64,000 nt of DNA. Source: Streptomyces avicenniae. GTDB taxonomy: Bacteria; Actinomycetota; Actinomycetes; Streptomycetales; Streptomycetaceae. The position numbers and the translations under genes were made by a program. Of the stretch, positions 36,296-49,647 are shown piece by piece (the stretch's first letter is position 1; each line of letters begins with the position of its first letter). Location: the NCBI RefSeq assembly GCF_000719135.1, contig NZ_JOEK01000003.1, positions 1 to 64,000 of the forward strand, in the 5' to 3' direction. Under the pieces are notes generated by a model. That model made no database searches, was not told the origin of the DNA, and saw nothing but the letters and a program-made list of their open reading frames with translations.

Positions 36296-37153
36296 TCAGA
36301 GGACGCGTACCGCGCCGGTCGGCGGGTCGTAGCTCAGGTCGCGCTGGACGACGCCCGTGCTCGCGTTCTGGGCGCCGACGAACTGGCCGCCGCCGACGTA
36401 GATCGCCACGTGGTAGGCGCTGCCCGCGCCGCCCCAGTAGAGGATGTCGCCGGGCTGGAGCGCGTCCAGGGACACCTGGGTGCCCGCCGTGGACTGCGCG
36501 CCGGACACGCGGGGGAGCGGGACGCCGACGGACGCGTACGCGGCCTGGACGAGCCCCGAGCAGTCCCACGAGCCGGGGCCCGTGCCGCCCATGGTGTAGC
36601 CGTCGCCGACGTGGGACTGCGCGAAGGCCACGACGGCCGCCGCGCTGCCGCTCGCCGCGGGGGCGGCCAGGGTCGTGACCTCGCCGCCCGACTCCTGCGG
36701 CTCCTCGGCTTGCTGGGGCTCGGCGGCGGCCTCCTGGGCGGCGGCCTCGGCGCGTGCGGCCTCCTCGGCGCGTGCGTCGGCGGCTGCCCGGGCGCGCTCG
36801 GCGGCGGCCTGACGTTCGGCCTCCTCCTGCTCGGTGCGCTGCTGCGCGGCGACGCGCCTGGCGTCGGCGAGGGCGCGGTCCTGGGCGTCCGCGCGGGTGG
36901 CGGCCAGTTCGGCGTCGCCCGCCCAGGTCTGGGTGGCCTCGGCGGCAGTTGCCGCGCTGGTGGTGAGGACGCCGCTGAAGACGGGCAGTTCCGCGGTGGA
37001 TTCCTTGGGCTGTTCGGCGGCGGTCGCGGGGGACGCCGCGCCGGTCACGGCGACGGTGCCCACGATGCCGGACAGGACGCCGCCGCGGAGCAGGGTGTTG
37101 GTGCGCGGCCGACGGGGTTTGCGGTGCCGGCCTCGATGACGAATCGGGGACAT
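36296..37153 (-). CDS. NlpC/P60 peptidoglycan endopeptidase
   Basis: This 285-residue secreted hydrolase has a basic N-terminus, a signal helix (GGVLSGIVGTVAVTGAASPATA) and an Ala/Glu/Gln-rich coiled coil (about residues 80-150). The C-terminal NlpC/P60 domain has the catalytic Cys in WDCSGLVQAAY and His in AYHVAIYVGGGQFV. It should cleave D-Glu to diamino acid bonds in cell-wall stem peptides. The coiled coil probably places it at the wall. Upstream sequence was inspected for a ydaO/c-di-AMP riboswitch and none was recognisable. Confidence 0.92.
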   Translation of the reverse strand: MSPIRHRGRHRKPRRPRTNTLLRGGVLSGIVGTVAVTGAASPATAAEQPKESTAELPVFSGVLTTSAATAAEATQTWAGDAELAATRADAQDRALADARRVAAQQRTEQEEAERQAAAERARAAADARAEEAARAEAAAQEAAAEPQQAEEPQESGGEVTTLAAPAASGSAAAVVAFAQSHVGDGYTMGGTGPGSWDCSGLVQAAYASVGVPLPRVSGAQSTAGTQVSLDALQPGDILYWGGAGSAYHVAIYVGGGQFVGAQNASTGVVQRDLSYDPPTGAVRVL

Positions 37154-37423
37154 GGGGACCTGGCTACCAGCATCGGATGGTTGATCTCAATTAACGTGGG
37201 ATGCGCCACAGTCGTCGTGTACGCGACGAGTTGGCGGCCTTTTGTCCGAAGTGCCGCTTCGGTGCGGTGATCATCTTTACGGCCGTTGTACCGCGATGTC
37301 CTGCGGGTTGTCCGTAATGTCGGGAGGGTGGGGCGGGCCTAGCACGGCGGCTCCGCCCGGGACAACGGCGGCGGGCTGTCAACCACCGTGCTCGTGGCAC
37401 ACCTCACGCCCGCGGGGCCCTGG

Positions 37424-38206
37424 TCAGGCCCACCACTGGTCGTACGCGAGGCGTGCGACCAGCGCCGTCACGACGACCAGCAGGACGACGCGGACGAAGC
37501 CGTTCCCCCGCTTCACGGCCATGCGCGCGCCGGTCCAGCTCCCGGCCATGTTGAACGCCGCCATGAAGGGGACCAGGCCCCACAGCACGGCGCCGTCGGC
37601 GGCGAAGACGAGGAGGCCGCCCACGTTTGTGCCGACGTTCACGACCTTCGCGGTCGCCGAGGCGGTGAGCAGGCTCATGCGCATCAGCGTCACCAGGGCG
37701 ATCACGAGGAACGTGCCGGTGCCCGGGCCGATCAGCCCGTCGTAGAAGCCGACGCCCACGCCCGCCACCAGGACGGCCGCCGCGCGCCGCCGCCGTGAGG
37801 GCGCCTCGGCCGCCACCGCCGCGCCGAACCGGGGTCTGACGACGACGAACACCGCGACGCCGAGCAGCACCACCATGATCACCGGCTGGAGCACCTCCTC
37901 GCTCACCGCGGAAGCAAACAGTGCGCCGCCCGCCGCCGAGGCCAGCGCGACGGCGGAGAACCGCAGGGCCACGGAGACGTCCAGGGGTGCTCTGCGGGCG
38001 TAGGTGACGGCGGAGACGACCGTGCCGCACAGCGAGACGACCTTGGTCGTGCCGAGCGCGTAGGTGGGGGGCAGGTGCGCTGGCAGGCCGATGAGCAGGG
38101 CGGGGAGCTGGACGAGGCCACCGCCGCCGACCACCGCGTCGATCCAGCCCGCCAGGAAGGCGGTGATGCACAGGGCCACGGCGACGGTCAGGGATATGTC
38201 GGACAC
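37424..38206 (-). CDS. TauE/SafE family sulfite/sulfonate exporter-like protein
   Basis: This 260-residue membrane protein has about eight helices and two related halves, with the family segments FLAGWIDAVVGGGGLVQLPALL and GFYDGLIGPGTGTFLVIALV. TauE/SafE proteins move sulfite, sulfonates or similar anions. The substrate here is unknown. GTG 38206 lies 8 bases after a TAGTGT hexamer, so the transcript may be leaderless. It diverges from the nuo operon. Confidence 0.86.
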   Translation of the reverse strand: MSDISLTVAVALCITAFLAGWIDAVVGGGGLVQLPALLIGLPAHLPPTYALGTTKVVSLCGTVVSAVTYARRAPLDVSVALRFSAVALASAAGGALFASAVSEEVLQPVIMVVLLGVAVFVVVRPRFGAAVAAEAPSRRRRAAAVLVAGVGVGFYDGLIGPGTGTFLVIALVTLMRMSLLTASATAKVVNVGTNVGGLLVFAADGAVLWGLVPFMAAFNMAGSWTGARMAVKRGNGFVRVVLLVVVTALVARLAYDQWWA

Positions 38207-38560
38207 GGATGATCACACTAAGCGCCGGGCGGCGCGATGTCGTTGCATATACCACCGGCCTGTCCCGCGTGCGAATTTGCTGGCCGGTGACATGAGGTGA
38301 TAGTGGGATCGATCATGGTACGGGCCCGGATGGCGCCCCGATTCACCACTTCGTAGCCGATCCGCCACCTTGCGTCCTACGTCCCGAGGTGTACGGGCTT
38401 GCGGCACTTGGTCGGGTGAAAGAGATCACAAACTTCGTGGGCCACCCCGTGTCGTAGGTCACAGGGGTGCGGGCTTAAGATGCCAGCAGCTTTGTGAACT
38501 GACTCACATAGCGATGATCTTCGTGGTAGCAGTCGCCGATGACTGGAAGGAGCGGGTGCG
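38207..38560. other. Intergenic region between tauE-like gene and nuoA
   Basis: These 354 bases hold no credible ORF. They carry the start signals of the divergent exporter gene at one end. At the other end are the Rex-like palindrome at 38493 and the GGAAGGAG ribosome binding site of nuoA. The middle (38230-38480) is less GC-rich than its surroundings and shows nothing I could name. Confidence 0.7.
38493..38508. promoter_or_regulatory. Candidate Rex operator upstream of nuoA
   Basis: TGTGAACTGACTCACA matches the Rex consensus TGTGAA-N4-TTCACA at 11 of 12 fixed positions. It lies 52 bases before the nuoA GTG. Rex is the NADH/NAD+ sensing repressor of Streptomyces respiratory genes, and nuo is a biologically expected target. 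The rex gene itself is not in the window. Confidence 0.72.
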
Positions 38561-38920
38561 GTGAACGCGTACGTTCCCATCCTCGTACTGGCAGCCCTGG
38601 CAACAGCCTTCGTCGTCTTCTCCGTGATCGCCGCGGCGGTCGTCGGGCCGAAGCGGTACAACCGGGCGAAGCTGGATGCCTACGAGTGCGGTGTCGAGCC
38701 GACACCGCAGCCCGCCGGGGGCGGACGATTCCCCGTCAAGTACTACCTGACGGCGATGCTCTTCATCATCTTCGACATCGAGATCGTCTTCCTCTATCCC
38801 TGGGCCGTGCACTTCGACTCGCTGGGGATGTTCGGGCTTGTGCAAATGCTGATCTTCGTCGGTCTGATCGGTGCCGCCTACGCGTACGACTGGCGCCGTG
38901 GCGGCCTCGAATGGGACTGA
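38561..38920 (+). CDS. nuoA: NADH-quinone oxidoreductase subunit A
   Basis: This 119-residue subunit has three membrane helices, with the conserved [11 protein letters not shown] loop and the [26 protein letters not shown] segment of helix 2. It is part of the membrane arm of complex I near the quinone site. GTG 38561 follows GGAAGGAG. First gene of a 14-gene operon in canonical order. Confidence 0.97.
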   Translation: MNAYVPILVLAALATAFVVFSVIAAAVVGPKRYNRAKLDAYECGVEPTPQPAGGGRFPVKYYLTAMLFIIFDIEIVFLYPWAVHFDSLGMFGLVQMLIFVGLIGAAYAYDWRRGGLEWD

Positions 38921-38936
38921 GCGAAAGGCGTCTGTG

Positions 38937-39491
<555 letters not shown>

Positions 39492-39534
39492 CGGGCACCC
39501 GGCGCGCGGCCACCGCATGGGACGGGGGCGGCCG

Positions 39535-40308
39535 ATGAGCAGCGAGCGAGACCACCGGAGCGACGGGAACGACGGGACCACCGTGAACGGCAACGACCCC
39601 ACCGCAGACGGCGTCACCGACGCCGCCCTCGAACGGGCGGGCGGCACAGGCGAGGCCATCGCCAGGCGCCGCGGCATGTTCGGCGCGAACAACGGCAGCG
39701 ACACCACCGGCTACGGCGGGCTCACCCGCACCGTGCGCATGCCGGGCGCCTCGGCCCGCCCCTACGGCGGCTACTTCGACGAGGTCGCCGACGAGTTGGA
39801 GGGCGCGCTGGAGGAGCAGGGCCTCGACCCGGCCCACGCCGTCGAGAAGACGGTCGTGGACCGCGGCGAGATCACGTTCCACATCGCGCGCGAGCACCTG
39901 CTCCAGGTCGTGCGCACGCTGCGCGACGACCCCGCGCTGCGGTTCGAGCTGTGCCTCGGCGTGAGCGGCGTCCACAACCCGCACGACACGGGCCGGGAGC
40001 TGCACGCCGTCTACCACCTGCGGTCGCTGACGCACGGACGCCTCGTCCGCCTGGAGGTCAGCGTCCCCGAGGCCGACCCGCACCTGCCCTCGGTCGTCGC
40101 CGTCTACCCGACCAACGACTGGCACGAGCGCGAGGCGTACGACTTCTTCGGCCTCGTGTTCGACGACCACCCGGCGCTCACGCGGATCATGATGCCCGAC
40201 GACTGGCAGGGCTTCCCGCAGCGCAAGGACTACCCGCTCGGCGGCATCCCCGTCGAGTACAAGGGCGCCCAGATCCCGGCTCCCGACCAGCGGAGGTCGT
40301 ACAGCTGA
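39535..40308 (+). CDS. nuoC: NADH-quinone oxidoreductase subunit C
   Basis: This 257-residue hydrophilic subunit carries the 30-kDa subunit signature ([51 protein letters not shown]). The N-terminal ~75 residues are a polar Gly/Asn/Asp-rich extension common in actinobacteria and absent from E. coli. ATG 39535 was chosen; an earlier in-frame ATG at 39517 is possible. Its stop shares one base with the nuoD start. Confidence 0.95.
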   Translation: MSSERDHRSDGNDGTTVNGNDPTADGVTDAALERAGGTGEAIARRRGMFGANNGSDTTGYGGLTRTVRMPGASARPYGGYFDEVADELEGALEEQGLDPAHAVEKTVVDRGEITFHIAREHLLQVVRTLRDDPALRFELCLGVSGVHNPHDTGRELHAVYHLRSLTHGRLVRLEVSVPEADPHLPSVVAVYPTNDWHEREAYDFFGLVFDDHPALTRIMMPDDWQGFPQRKDYPLGGIPVEYKGAQIPAPDQRRSYS

Positions 40309-41642
40309 TGACCACTCACGCCACCCGTCCCGCCGAACCGCGCGAGACGACAGAAGGCCCGGTCTACACCGTCACGGGCGGCGACTGGGACGAGATCACC
40401 CAGGCCGCCGCCGAGCGCGCCGACGACGAGCGGATCGTCGTCAACATGGGTCCCCAGCACCCCTCGACGCACGGCGTGCTGCGGCTGATCCTGGAGATCG
40501 ACGGCGAGACGGTCACCGAGGCCCGCGCGGGCATCGGCTACCTCCACACCGGCATCGAGAAGAACCTCGAATACCGGACCTGGACGCAGGGCACGACGTT
40601 CGTGACCCGCATGGACTACCTCACGCCCTTCTACAACGAGGCCGCGTACTGCCTCGGCGTCGAGAAGCTCCTCGGGATCACCGACGACGTCCCCGACCGC
40701 GCCAGCGTCATCCGCGTCCTGCTGATGGAGATCAACCGCATCTCCTCGCACTTCGTCGCCATCGCCACCGGCGGCATGGAGCTGGGCGCCACCACCGTCA
40801 TGATCTACGGCTTCCGCGACCGGGAGCTGTGTCTCGACCTCTTCGAGCTGATCACCGGGCTGCGCATGAACCACGCGTTCATCCGGCCGGGCGGCCTCGC
40901 CCAGGACCTGCCGCCGGGCGCCATCGACGCGCTGCGCGAGTTCGTCCGGCAGATGCGGAAGAACCTCCCCGAGTACGACGCCCTGTGCAGCGGCAGCCCC
41001 GTCTTCCGCGCGCGCCTGAAGGACGTCGGCTACCTCGACCTCGCGGGCTGCCTCGCGCTCGGCGCCACCGGGCCGATCCTCCGCTCCGCGGGACTGCCGC
41101 ACGACCTGCGCAAGTCCGACCCGTACTGCGGCTACGAGAACTACGACTTCGAGGTCCCCACCACCGACACGTGCGACTCCTTCGGCCGCTTCCTGCTGCG
41201 CCTTGAGGAGATCGAGCAGTCGCTGCGGATCATCGAGCAGTGCATGGAACGGCTGGAGCCCGGGCCGGTCATGGTCGGCGACAAGAAGATCGCCTGGCCC
41301 GCGCAGCTCGCCCTCGGCCCCGACGGGCTCGGCAACTCGCTGGACCACATCAAGAACATCATGGGCACCTCCATGGAGGCCCTGATCCACCACTTCAAGC
41401 TCGTCACCGAGGGCTTCCGCGTCCCGCCGGGACAGGTCTACACGGCCGTGGAGTCCCCCAAGGGCGAGCTGGGTGTCCACCTCGTGAGCGACGGCGGCAC
41501 CCGCCCGTACCGGGTGCACTTCCGCGACCCGTCGTTCACCAACCTCCAGTCCATGGCGGCGATGTGCGAGGGCGGCATGGTCGCCGACGTCATCGTCGCC
41601 GTGGCGTCCATCGACCCCGTGATGGGAGGCGTAGACCGATGA
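40308..41642 (+). CDS. nuoD: NADH-quinone oxidoreductase subunit D
   Basis: This 444-residue subunit lines the quinone cavity together with NuoB. It has [21 protein letters not shown] (the loop with the quinone-binding His), [16 protein letters not shown], and the C-terminal [21 protein letters not shown]. NuoC and NuoD are separate genes here, unlike the fused NuoCD of E. coli. The stop overlaps the nuoE ATG (ATGA). Confidence 0.97.
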   Translation: MTTHATRPAEPRETTEGPVYTVTGGDWDEITQAAAERADDERIVVNMGPQHPSTHGVLRLILEIDGETVTEARAGIGYLHTGIEKNLEYRTWTQGTTFVTRMDYLTPFYNEAAYCLGVEKLLGITDDVPDRASVIRVLLMEINRISSHFVAIATGGMELGATTVMIYGFRDRELCLDLFELITGLRMNHAFIRPGGLAQDLPPGAIDALREFVRQMRKNLPEYDALCSGSPVFRARLKDVGYLDLAGCLALGATGPILRSAGLPHDLRKSDPYCGYENYDFEVPTTDTCDSFGRFLLRLEEIEQSLRIIEQCMERLEPGPVMVGDKKIAWPAQLALGPDGLGNSLDHIKNIMGTSMEALIHHFKLVTEGFRVPPGQVYTAVESPKGELGVHLVSDGGTRPYRVHFRDPSFTNLQSMAAMCEGGMVADVIVAVASIDPVMGGVDR

Positions 41643-42492
41643 CCGAGGTCAGCCTGGGCATGCCGCAGACGCCCGCCCCGCCGTACCCGGACGACGTCCG
41701 CGCCCGGCTGGAGGCGGACGCCGCCGAGGTGATCGCCCGCTACCCCGACAGCCGCTCCGCGCTGCTGCCGCTGCTCCACCTCGTGCAGTCGGAGGAGGGC
41801 CATGTCACGCGCACCGGCATGCGGTTCTGCGCCGACGCGCTCGGCCTCACGACCGCCGAGGTGACGGCCGTCGCCACCTTCTACTCCATGTACCGGCGCA
41901 AGCCCTCGGGCGACTACCAGGTCGGCGTGTGCACCAACACGCTGTGCGCCGTCATGGGCGGCGACGAGATCTTCGGCGAACTCCAGGCCCACCTCGGCGT
42001 CGGCAACGGCGAGACCACCGCCGACGGCAAGGTCACGCTGGAGCACATCGAGTGCAACGCGGCCTGCGACTTCGCGCCCGTCGTGATGGTCAACTGGGAG
42101 TTCTTCGACAACCAGACCGTCGAGTCGGCCAAGCAGCTCGTGGACCAGCTGCGCGCCGGTGCGCAGGTCACCCCGACGCGCGGCGCGCCGATCTGCGACT
42201 TCCGCAAGACCGCCCGCATCCTCGCCGGGTTCCCCGACGAACGGCCGGGCGCCGTCGCCGCGGGCGGCAGCGCGGGCCCCGCCTCGCTCGCGGGCCTGCG
42301 CCTCGCCAAGGGCGAGACGGCCCCCGGCCGCGTCGTCGCCCCCCGCGCCGGGGAGCGTCCCGCGGGACCCGACGCCGACGCGCAGCCCGACGGCCGCGCG
42401 CCCGCCACGCACCCCAGCTCGCACGACGCCCCCCAGCCGAGCGCGGCCTCCGACCCGGAGAACCCCACCGGCCCGGTCACGAAAGAGGGTGA

Positions 42493-42496
<4 letters not shown>
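41639..42496 (+). CDS. nuoE: NADH-quinone oxidoreductase subunit E
   Basis: This 285-residue subunit contains the thioredoxin-like [2Fe-2S] domain (cluster N1a) with CTNTLC and CNAAC ligands. The last ~90 residues are a Pro/Ala/Gly-rich, apparently disordered tail not found in E. coli NuoE. It belongs to the NADH-input module with NuoF and NuoG. The stop overlaps the nuoF GTG. Confidence 0.96.
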
Positions 42497-43862
<1,366 letters not shown>

Positions 43863-43866
<4 letters not shown>

Positions 43867-46403
43867 CGGTCACCACCGACGGGACGGCGAAGGCCACCGC
43901 CGAGGACCTGGTGACGCTGACCATCGACGGCATCGAGATCTCCGTGCCCAAGGGCACCCTGGTCATCCGTGCCGCCGAGGAACTCGGCATCGAGATCCCC
44001 CGGTTCTGCGACCACCCGCTCCTCGACCCGGCGGGCGCCTGCCGCCAGTGCATCGTGGAGGTCGAGGGCCAGCGCAAGCCGATGGCCTCCTGCACCATCA
44101 CCTGTACCGAGGGCATGGTGGTGCGCACCCAGCTCACCTCGCCCGTCGCCTCCAAGGCGCAGCGCGGCGTGATGGAGCTGCTGCTCATCAACCACCCGCT
44201 GGACTGCCCGGTCTGCGACAAGGGCGGCGAGTGCCCCCTCCAGAACCAGGCGATGTCGGCGGGCGACGCCGAGTCACGCTTCGACGGCGTGAAGCGGACG
44301 TACGAGAAGCCGGTGCCGATCTCCGCGCAGGTGCTCCTGGACCGCGAACGCTGCGTCCTGTGCGCCCGCTGCACCCGCTTCTCGAACCAGGTCGCGGGCG
44401 ACCCGATGATCGAGCTGATCGAGCGCGGCGCGCTCCAGCAGGTCGGCACGGGCGAGGGCGACCCGTTCGAGTCGTACTTCTCCGGCAACACGATCCAGAT
44501 CTGCCCGGTCGGCGCGCTCACCTCGGCCGCCTACCGCTTCCGGGCCCGCCCGTTCGACCTCGTCTCCTCGCCCAGCGTCTGCGAGCACTGCGCGGGCGGC
44601 TGCGCCACCCGCACCGACCACCGGCGCGGGAAGGTCATGCGCCGCCTCGCGGTCAACGACCCCGAGGTCAACGAGGAGTGGATCTGCGACAAGGGCCGCT
44701 TCGGCTTCCGCTACGCGCAGACCGCCGACCGGCTCACCACCCCGCTCGTGCGGAACGCGGCGACCGGGAACCTTGAGCAGACCAGCTGGCCCGAGGCCCT
44801 GCGCGTCGCCGCCGAGGGGCTCGCCGCGGCCAGGGAGCGCGGCGCGGCCGTCCTCACCGGCGGCCGGGTCACCGTCGAGGACGCCTACGCCTACGCCAAG
44901 TTCGCCCGCGTCGCGCTCGGCACCAACGACATCGACTTCCGCGCCAGGCCGCACAGCGCCGAGGAGACCGCCTTCCTCGCCGCCCAGGTCGCGGGCCGCG
45001 GCTTCGACCTCGACGGCGCGGGCGTCACCAACGCCACGCTGGAGCGCGCACCGGCCGTCCTGCTGGTCGGCTTCGAGTCGGAGGAGGAGGCCCCCGGCGT
45101 CTTCCTGCGGCTGCGCAAGGCCCACCGCAAGCACGGCCTGCGGCTGTGGTCCGTCGCCACGCACATCACGCCTGGCCTCGCCAAGGCCGGCGGCACGCTG
45201 CTGCCCGCCGCGCCCGGCACCGAGCCGGACTGGCTCGACGCCCTGGCCGCCGGGTCCGACAGCCTCGACGCCCACGGCAGGCAGGCCGCGGAGGCGCTGC
45301 GGGCCGAGGGCGCGCTGATCGTCGTCGGCGAACGGCTCGCCGGGGTCACCGGCGGCTACACCGCCGCCGTCGCCACCTCCGCCGCCACCGGCGCGCGGCT
45401 CGTCTGGATCCCGCGCCGCGCCGGTGAGCGCGGCGCCGTCGAGGCCGGGGCCCTGCCGGGGCTGCTGCCCGGCGGCAGGCCCGAGACGTCCGAGCGCGCC
45501 CGGCGTGAGATCGCCGCCGCCTGGGGCCTGGCCGCCCTGCCGGACGGCGCGGGCCGCGACACGGCGGGCATCGTCGAGGCCGCCGTGTCCGGCGGGATCG
45601 GTGCGCTGGTCGTCGGCGGCGTCGAGGTCACGGACCTGCCGGACCCGGCGCGCGCCAGGGAGGCGCTGGCCGCCGTCGCGGCGGGCGGCTTCCTCGTCAG
45701 CCTGGAACAGCGGCCCTCCGAGGTCGCGGACGCGGCGCACGTCGTCCTGCCGGTGGCCGCCGTCGCCGAGAAGGACGGCACGTTCCTCAACTGGGAGGGA
45801 CGCGCCCGCTCGTTCGCCGCCGCGATCAAGCCCGACCAGATGACGCGCCGCCACGTCCGCACCGACGGGCGCGCCCTGCACATGCTGGCCGACGCGCTGG
45901 CCGCCGTGGAGGGCTCCACGAGCGGGCCGCTCGGCCTGCCGGACGTGGACAGCGCCCGCCGTGAACTCGACGGCCTGGCGCCCTGGACCGGCGACCTGCC
46001 GCTCGGCCCGACCGCGAGCCCCGGCGACCTGCCGAACCCGGTGCAGGGCGAGGCCGTCCTCGCCGGGCACCGGCTCCTGCTCGACCAGGGGCGGCTCCAG
46101 CACGGCGACGCCGCGCTCGCCGCCACACGGCACGCCGCCGTGGCCCGCCTGTCCGCCGCCACCGCGGCCGAGGCGGGCGTCGCGGACGGCGCGCCGCTCA
46201 CCGTCACGGGGCCCGCCGGGACGGTGACGCTGCCGCTGCGCGTCACCCCCGAGATCCCCGACCGCGTCGTCTGGCTGCCGCTGAACTCCACCGGGTCAGG
46301 CACCCTCGCGGACCTGGGCACCGTCCCGGGCCAGGTCGTCCGTGTGTCCCCCGCGACCGGGACCCAGGACGCCGCACCGGTCGCCGAGGAGGTGAACGCA
46401 TGA
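43863..46403 (+). CDS. nuoG: NADH-quinone oxidoreductase subunit G
   Basis: This 846-residue electron-relay subunit has the N-terminal [2Fe-2S] ligands (RFCDH, then AGACRQC), the [17 protein letters not shown] motif for N5, and CVLCARC with CPVGAL for N4. [11 protein letters not shown] with a following Cys (WICDKGRF) matches the extra off-pathway N7 cluster of bacterial enzymes. The rest is a molybdopterin-oxidoreductase-like domain without cofactor function in complex I; its C-terminus is GC-rich and more variable. It overlaps nuoF and nuoH by 4 bases each. Confidence 0.96.
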
Positions 46404-47794
46404 TGCCCGCGCCGCGGTTCACCGCGCTGGCACAGGAGGCCGACCTGTCGATGTTCGGCCAGGACCCGTTCTGGCTGATCGTCGTGAAGGCCGTCGGCTG
46501 CTTCGCGATCCTGATGCTGCTGGTCCTCGTCTGCATCGTCATGGAGCGCAAGGTCGTCGGCTGGATGCAGCTGCGCATCGGCCCCAACAGGCACGGCCCC
46601 TGGGGCATGCTCCAGTCGCTCGCCGACGGCGTGAAGCTGATGCTGAAGGAGGACATCAACGTCAAGGCGGCCGACAAGGTCGTCTTCATCCTCGCCCCGC
46701 TGCTGGCCGCCATCCCGGCATTCATGGCCGTCGCCGTCATCCCGTTCGGCCCGGCCGACGACCCGGTGAGCATCTTCGGGACCGAGACCGTCCTCCAGCT
46801 CACCGACCTGCCGGTCGCGCTTCTCTACATCCTGGCCACCTCCGCCATCGCCGTGTACGGCACGGTGCTGGCCGGCTGGTCGTCCGGCTCGACGTACCCG
46901 CTGCTCGGCGGCGTCCGCGCGACGGCGCAGATCATCTCGTACGAGGTGGCGATGGGCCTGAGCTTCGCCGCCGTCTTCCTCCACTCCGGGTCGATGTCCA
47001 CCTCGGCCATCGTGGACGCGCAGGAGGACCGCTGGTTCGTGATCCTGCTGCCCGTCTCGTTCCTCATCTACATGGTGGCGATGGTCGGCGAGGCGCACCG
47101 CGCGCCGTTCGACATGCCGGAGTCCGAGGGCGACCTGGTCGGCGGCTACCTGACCGAGTACTCCTCGATCAAGTTCGCGTTCTTCATGATGTCCGAGTAC
47201 GTGCACATGGTCACGGTCTCGATGCTCATGACGACGTTCTTCCTGGGCGGCTGGCGGGCCCCGGCGCCGCTGAGCTTCTGGGAGGGCGCGAACTCCGGCT
47301 GGTGGCCGATGCTGTGGTTCCTCGGGAAGACGGCCGCCGTCATCTTCTTCTTCGTCTGGATCCGCGGCTCGCTGCCCCGCGTGCGCTACGACCAGTTCAT
47401 GATCCTGGGTTGGAAGGTCCTGATCCCCGTCGCGCTGGTGTGGCTGATGCTCGTCGCCACCGTCCGCGCGATGCAGAACGAGGGCTACGACGTCTACGAC
47501 ATGCTCCCGTGGGTCGGCGGCGGCGTCCTCGTCCTGCTGCTGCTCTCCTTCGTCGCCGACGTGTTCCGCGACCGGGCCGACCAGCGGCAGGAGGCCGCCG
47601 AGGCGGCGGGCCCCGAGCCGGTGTTCGACCCGCTGGCGGGCGGCTACCCCGTGCCGCCGCTGCCGGGCCAGACCCTGCCTCCCGTGCCACGCCGCCCCTC
47701 CAGGGCACGTGTCCCGGCGACCATCGCCGGAGTGAGCGCGGCCACCGAGGACGCCGTCCCCGACACTCCCCGAAAGGAGGCCGACGATGCCTGA
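46400..47794 (+). CDS. nuoH: NADH-quinone oxidoreductase subunit H
   Basis: This 464-residue membrane subunit links the quinone site to the proton-pumping arm. Motifs seen: [33 protein letters not shown] and [20 protein letters not shown], with the acidic E-channel residues. A C-terminal cytoplasmic Pro/Arg tail of about 60 residues is an actinobacterial extension. ATG 46400 overlaps the nuoG stop. Its 3' end overlaps nuoI by 8 bases. Confidence 0.97.
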   Translation: MMPAPRFTALAQEADLSMFGQDPFWLIVVKAVGCFAILMLLVLVCIVMERKVVGWMQLRIGPNRHGPWGMLQSLADGVKLMLKEDINVKAADKVVFILAPLLAAIPAFMAVAVIPFGPADDPVSIFGTETVLQLTDLPVALLYILATSAIAVYGTVLAGWSSGSTYPLLGGVRATAQIISYEVAMGLSFAAVFLHSGSMSTSAIVDAQEDRWFVILLPVSFLIYMVAMVGEAHRAPFDMPESEGDLVGGYLTEYSSIKFAFFMMSEYVHMVTVSMLMTTFFLGGWRAPAPLSFWEGANSGWWPMLWFLGKTAAVIFFFVWIRGSLPRVRYDQFMILGWKVLIPVALVWLMLVATVRAMQNEGYDVYDMLPWVGGGVLVLLLLSFVADVFRDRADQRQEAAEAAGPEPVFDPLAGGYPVPPLPGQTLPPVPRRPSRARVPATIAGVSAATEDAVPDTPRKEADDA

Positions 47795-48425
47795 GTTCAG
47801 CAATCCGGTGGGCGGCTTCGGCGTGACCTTCAAGGCCATGTTCAAAAAGCGCCTCACCGAGCAGTACCCCGAGGTCAAGAAGCCGACCGCGCCGCGGTTC
47901 CACGGCCGCCACCAGCTCAACCGCCACCCGGACGGGCTGGAGAAGTGCATCGGCTGCGAGCTGTGCGCCTGGGCCTGTCCCGCCGACGCGATCTACGTCG
48001 AGGGCGCGGACAACACCGAGGAGGAGCGCTACTCGCCGGGGGAGCGCTACGGCCGCGTCTACCAGATCAACTACCTGCGCTGCATCCTCTGCGGCCTGTG
48101 CGTCGAGGCGTGCCCCACCCGGGCGCTCACCATGACGAACGAGTACGAGCTCGCCGACCGCACCCGCGCCTCCCTCATCTACACGAAGGAGGAGCTGCTC
48201 ACCGGCCTCACCGACGGCATGGTCGAGGCCCCGCACGCGATGTACCCCGGCACCGACGACCAGGCGTACTACCGCGGCGAGGTCACCGGCGCGGCCCCGG
48301 GCACCGACCGGCAGGTCGCCCGCTCCAAGGGCGAGGTCCCGCCGGGCGAGGCCGACGACGACCCGGTGACCGCCGCGTCCAAGCTGACCGACCCGGCCGC
48401 GCAGGGACCGGGGGTCCACGCATGA
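47787..48425 (+). CDS. nuoI: NADH-quinone oxidoreductase subunit I
   Basis: This 212-residue ferredoxin-like subunit has two [4Fe-4S] clusters, N6a and N6b: C54/C57/C60/C64 in [12 protein letters not shown] and C99/C102/C105/C109 in [13 protein letters not shown] polar C-terminal tail of about 45 residues extends the E. coli length. AAAGGAGG precedes ATG 47787 within nuoH. The stop overlaps the nuoJ ATG. Confidence 0.97.
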   Translation: MPEFSNPVGGFGVTFKAMFKKRLTEQYPEVKKPTAPRFHGRHQLNRHPDGLEKCIGCELCAWACPADAIYVEGADNTEEERYSPGERYGRVYQINYLRCILCGLCVEACPTRALTMTNEYELADRTRASLIYTKEELLTGLTDGMVEAPHAMYPGTDDQAYYRGEVTGAAPGTDRQVARSKGEVPPGEADDDPVTAASKLTDPAAQGPGVHA

Positions 48426-49324
48426 GCACGCTCACGACGCTGGCGGCCGAGACGTCCACCTCCACCGGCGAGGCCGTCCAGTTCTGGATCCTCGCGCCGC
48501 TGGCCGTCCTCGGCGGCCTCGGCACGCTCCTGCTGCGCCGCGCGGTCCACTCCGCGCTGTGCCTGGCGGGCACGATGGTGCTGCTGGCCCTCTTCTACCT
48601 GGCCAACGGCGCGTACTTCCTGGGCGTCGTCCAGATCGTCGTCTACACCGGCGCGGTCATGATGCTCTTCCTCTTCGTCCTGATGCTCGTCGGCGTCAGC
48701 GCGGCCGACTCGTTCAAGGAGACGCTGGCCGGGCAGCGCTGGCTCGCCGCCGCCTGCGGGCTCGGGCTCGGGCTGCTGCTGATCGCGGGCATCGGCCAGG
48801 CGTCCACCGGCTCGTTCACCGGCCTCGCCGAGGCCAACGGCGGCGGCAACGTGGAGGGCCTCGCGTCGCTCCTGTTCACCCGCTACGTCGTCGCGTTCGA
48901 GGTGACGGGGGTGCTGCTCACGATCGCCGCCCTCGGCGCCACGCTCCTGACGCACCGCGAGCGCGTCGAGCGCAACAAGACGCAGCGCGAGCAGGCGGAG
49001 GAGCGCGTGCGCAGCGGCGTGCAGCTCCCGCCGCTGCCCGCCCCCGGCGTCTACGCCCGCCACAACGGCGTGGACATCCCCGGCCTGCTGCCCGACGGCA
49101 CCCCGTCCGAGCTGACCGTCAACCCGACGCTGCGCGGACGCGGCCAGGTGCGGGAGGTCCACGGCCAGGCGCTCGCCGACCTCGCCGCCCTCGAACAGCG
49201 CACCTCCGCCTACCAGGGCCGCCCCTCGCCCGCCGGGCCCGCCCCCCGGGGCACGGCACTCGGCGGCGCCGCGGCCCCCGGCGACGGCGCCGTATCCACC
49301 GACGCCGAGGAGGCCAGGAAGTGA
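48422..49324 (+). CDS. nuoJ: NADH-quinone oxidoreductase subunit J
   Basis: This 300-residue subunit has five membrane helices, with the characteristic pi-bulge helix region [23 protein letters not shown]. The last ~110 residues are a hydrophilic Pro/Gly-rich tail, much longer than in E. coli (184 residues total). The stop overlaps the nuoK GTG. Confidence 0.95.
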   Translation: MSTLTTLAAETSTSTGEAVQFWILAPLAVLGGLGTLLLRRAVHSALCLAGTMVLLALFYLANGAYFLGVVQIVVYTGAVMMLFLFVLMLVGVSAADSFKETLAGQRWLAAACGLGLGLLLIAGIGQASTGSFTGLAEANGGGNVEGLASLLFTRYVVAFEVTGVLLTIAALGATLLTHRERVERNKTQREQAEERVRSGVQLPPLPAPGVYARHNGVDIPGLLPDGTPSELTVNPTLRGRGQVREVHGQALADLAALEQRTSAYQGRPSPAGPAPRGTALGGAAAPGDGAVSTDAEEARK

Positions 49325-49620
49325 ACCCGCAGAACTACCTCTACCTCGCGGCCCTGCTGTTCACGCTGGGCGCATCCGGGGTGCTGCTGCGGCGCAACGC
49401 GATCGTCGTGTTCATGTGCATCGAGCTGATGCTCAACGCCGCCAACCTCGCACTCGTGACCTTCTCCCGCATGCACGGCAATCTCGACGGCCAGATCATG
49501 GCCTTCTTCGTGATGGTCGTGGCCGCGGCCGAGGTCGTCGTGGGGCTGGCGATCATCGTCATGGTCTACCGCTCCCGGCACTCGGCCTCGGTCGATGACG
49601 CCAGCCTGATGAAGCTGTAA
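49321..49620 (+). CDS. nuoK: NADH-quinone oxidoreductase subunit K
   Basis: This 99-residue subunit has three helices with the proton-channel glutamates in [16 protein letters not shown] and [18 protein letters not shown] 49321 overlaps the nuoJ stop (GTGA). Confidence 0.97.
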   Translation: MNPQNYLYLAALLFTLGASGVLLRRNAIVVFMCIELMLNAANLALVTFSRMHGNLDGQIMAFFVMVVAAAEVVVGLAIIVMVYRSRHSASVDDASLMKL

Positions 49621-49647
49621 GGCCAAGGAAATCGTGGGAGCGTTCTC

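Noticed and set aside
36296..37423. Possible c-di-AMP (ydaO) riboswitch before the NlpC/P60 gene
   Set aside because: Such switches often precede streptomycete cell-wall hydrolases, but I could not match the conserved core in the 270 bases upstream.
45356..47950. An 864-residue minus-strand ORF opposite nuoG-nuoI
   Set aside because: High GC leaves antisense frames open. The plus strand holds clear complex I subunits with iron-sulfur motifs.
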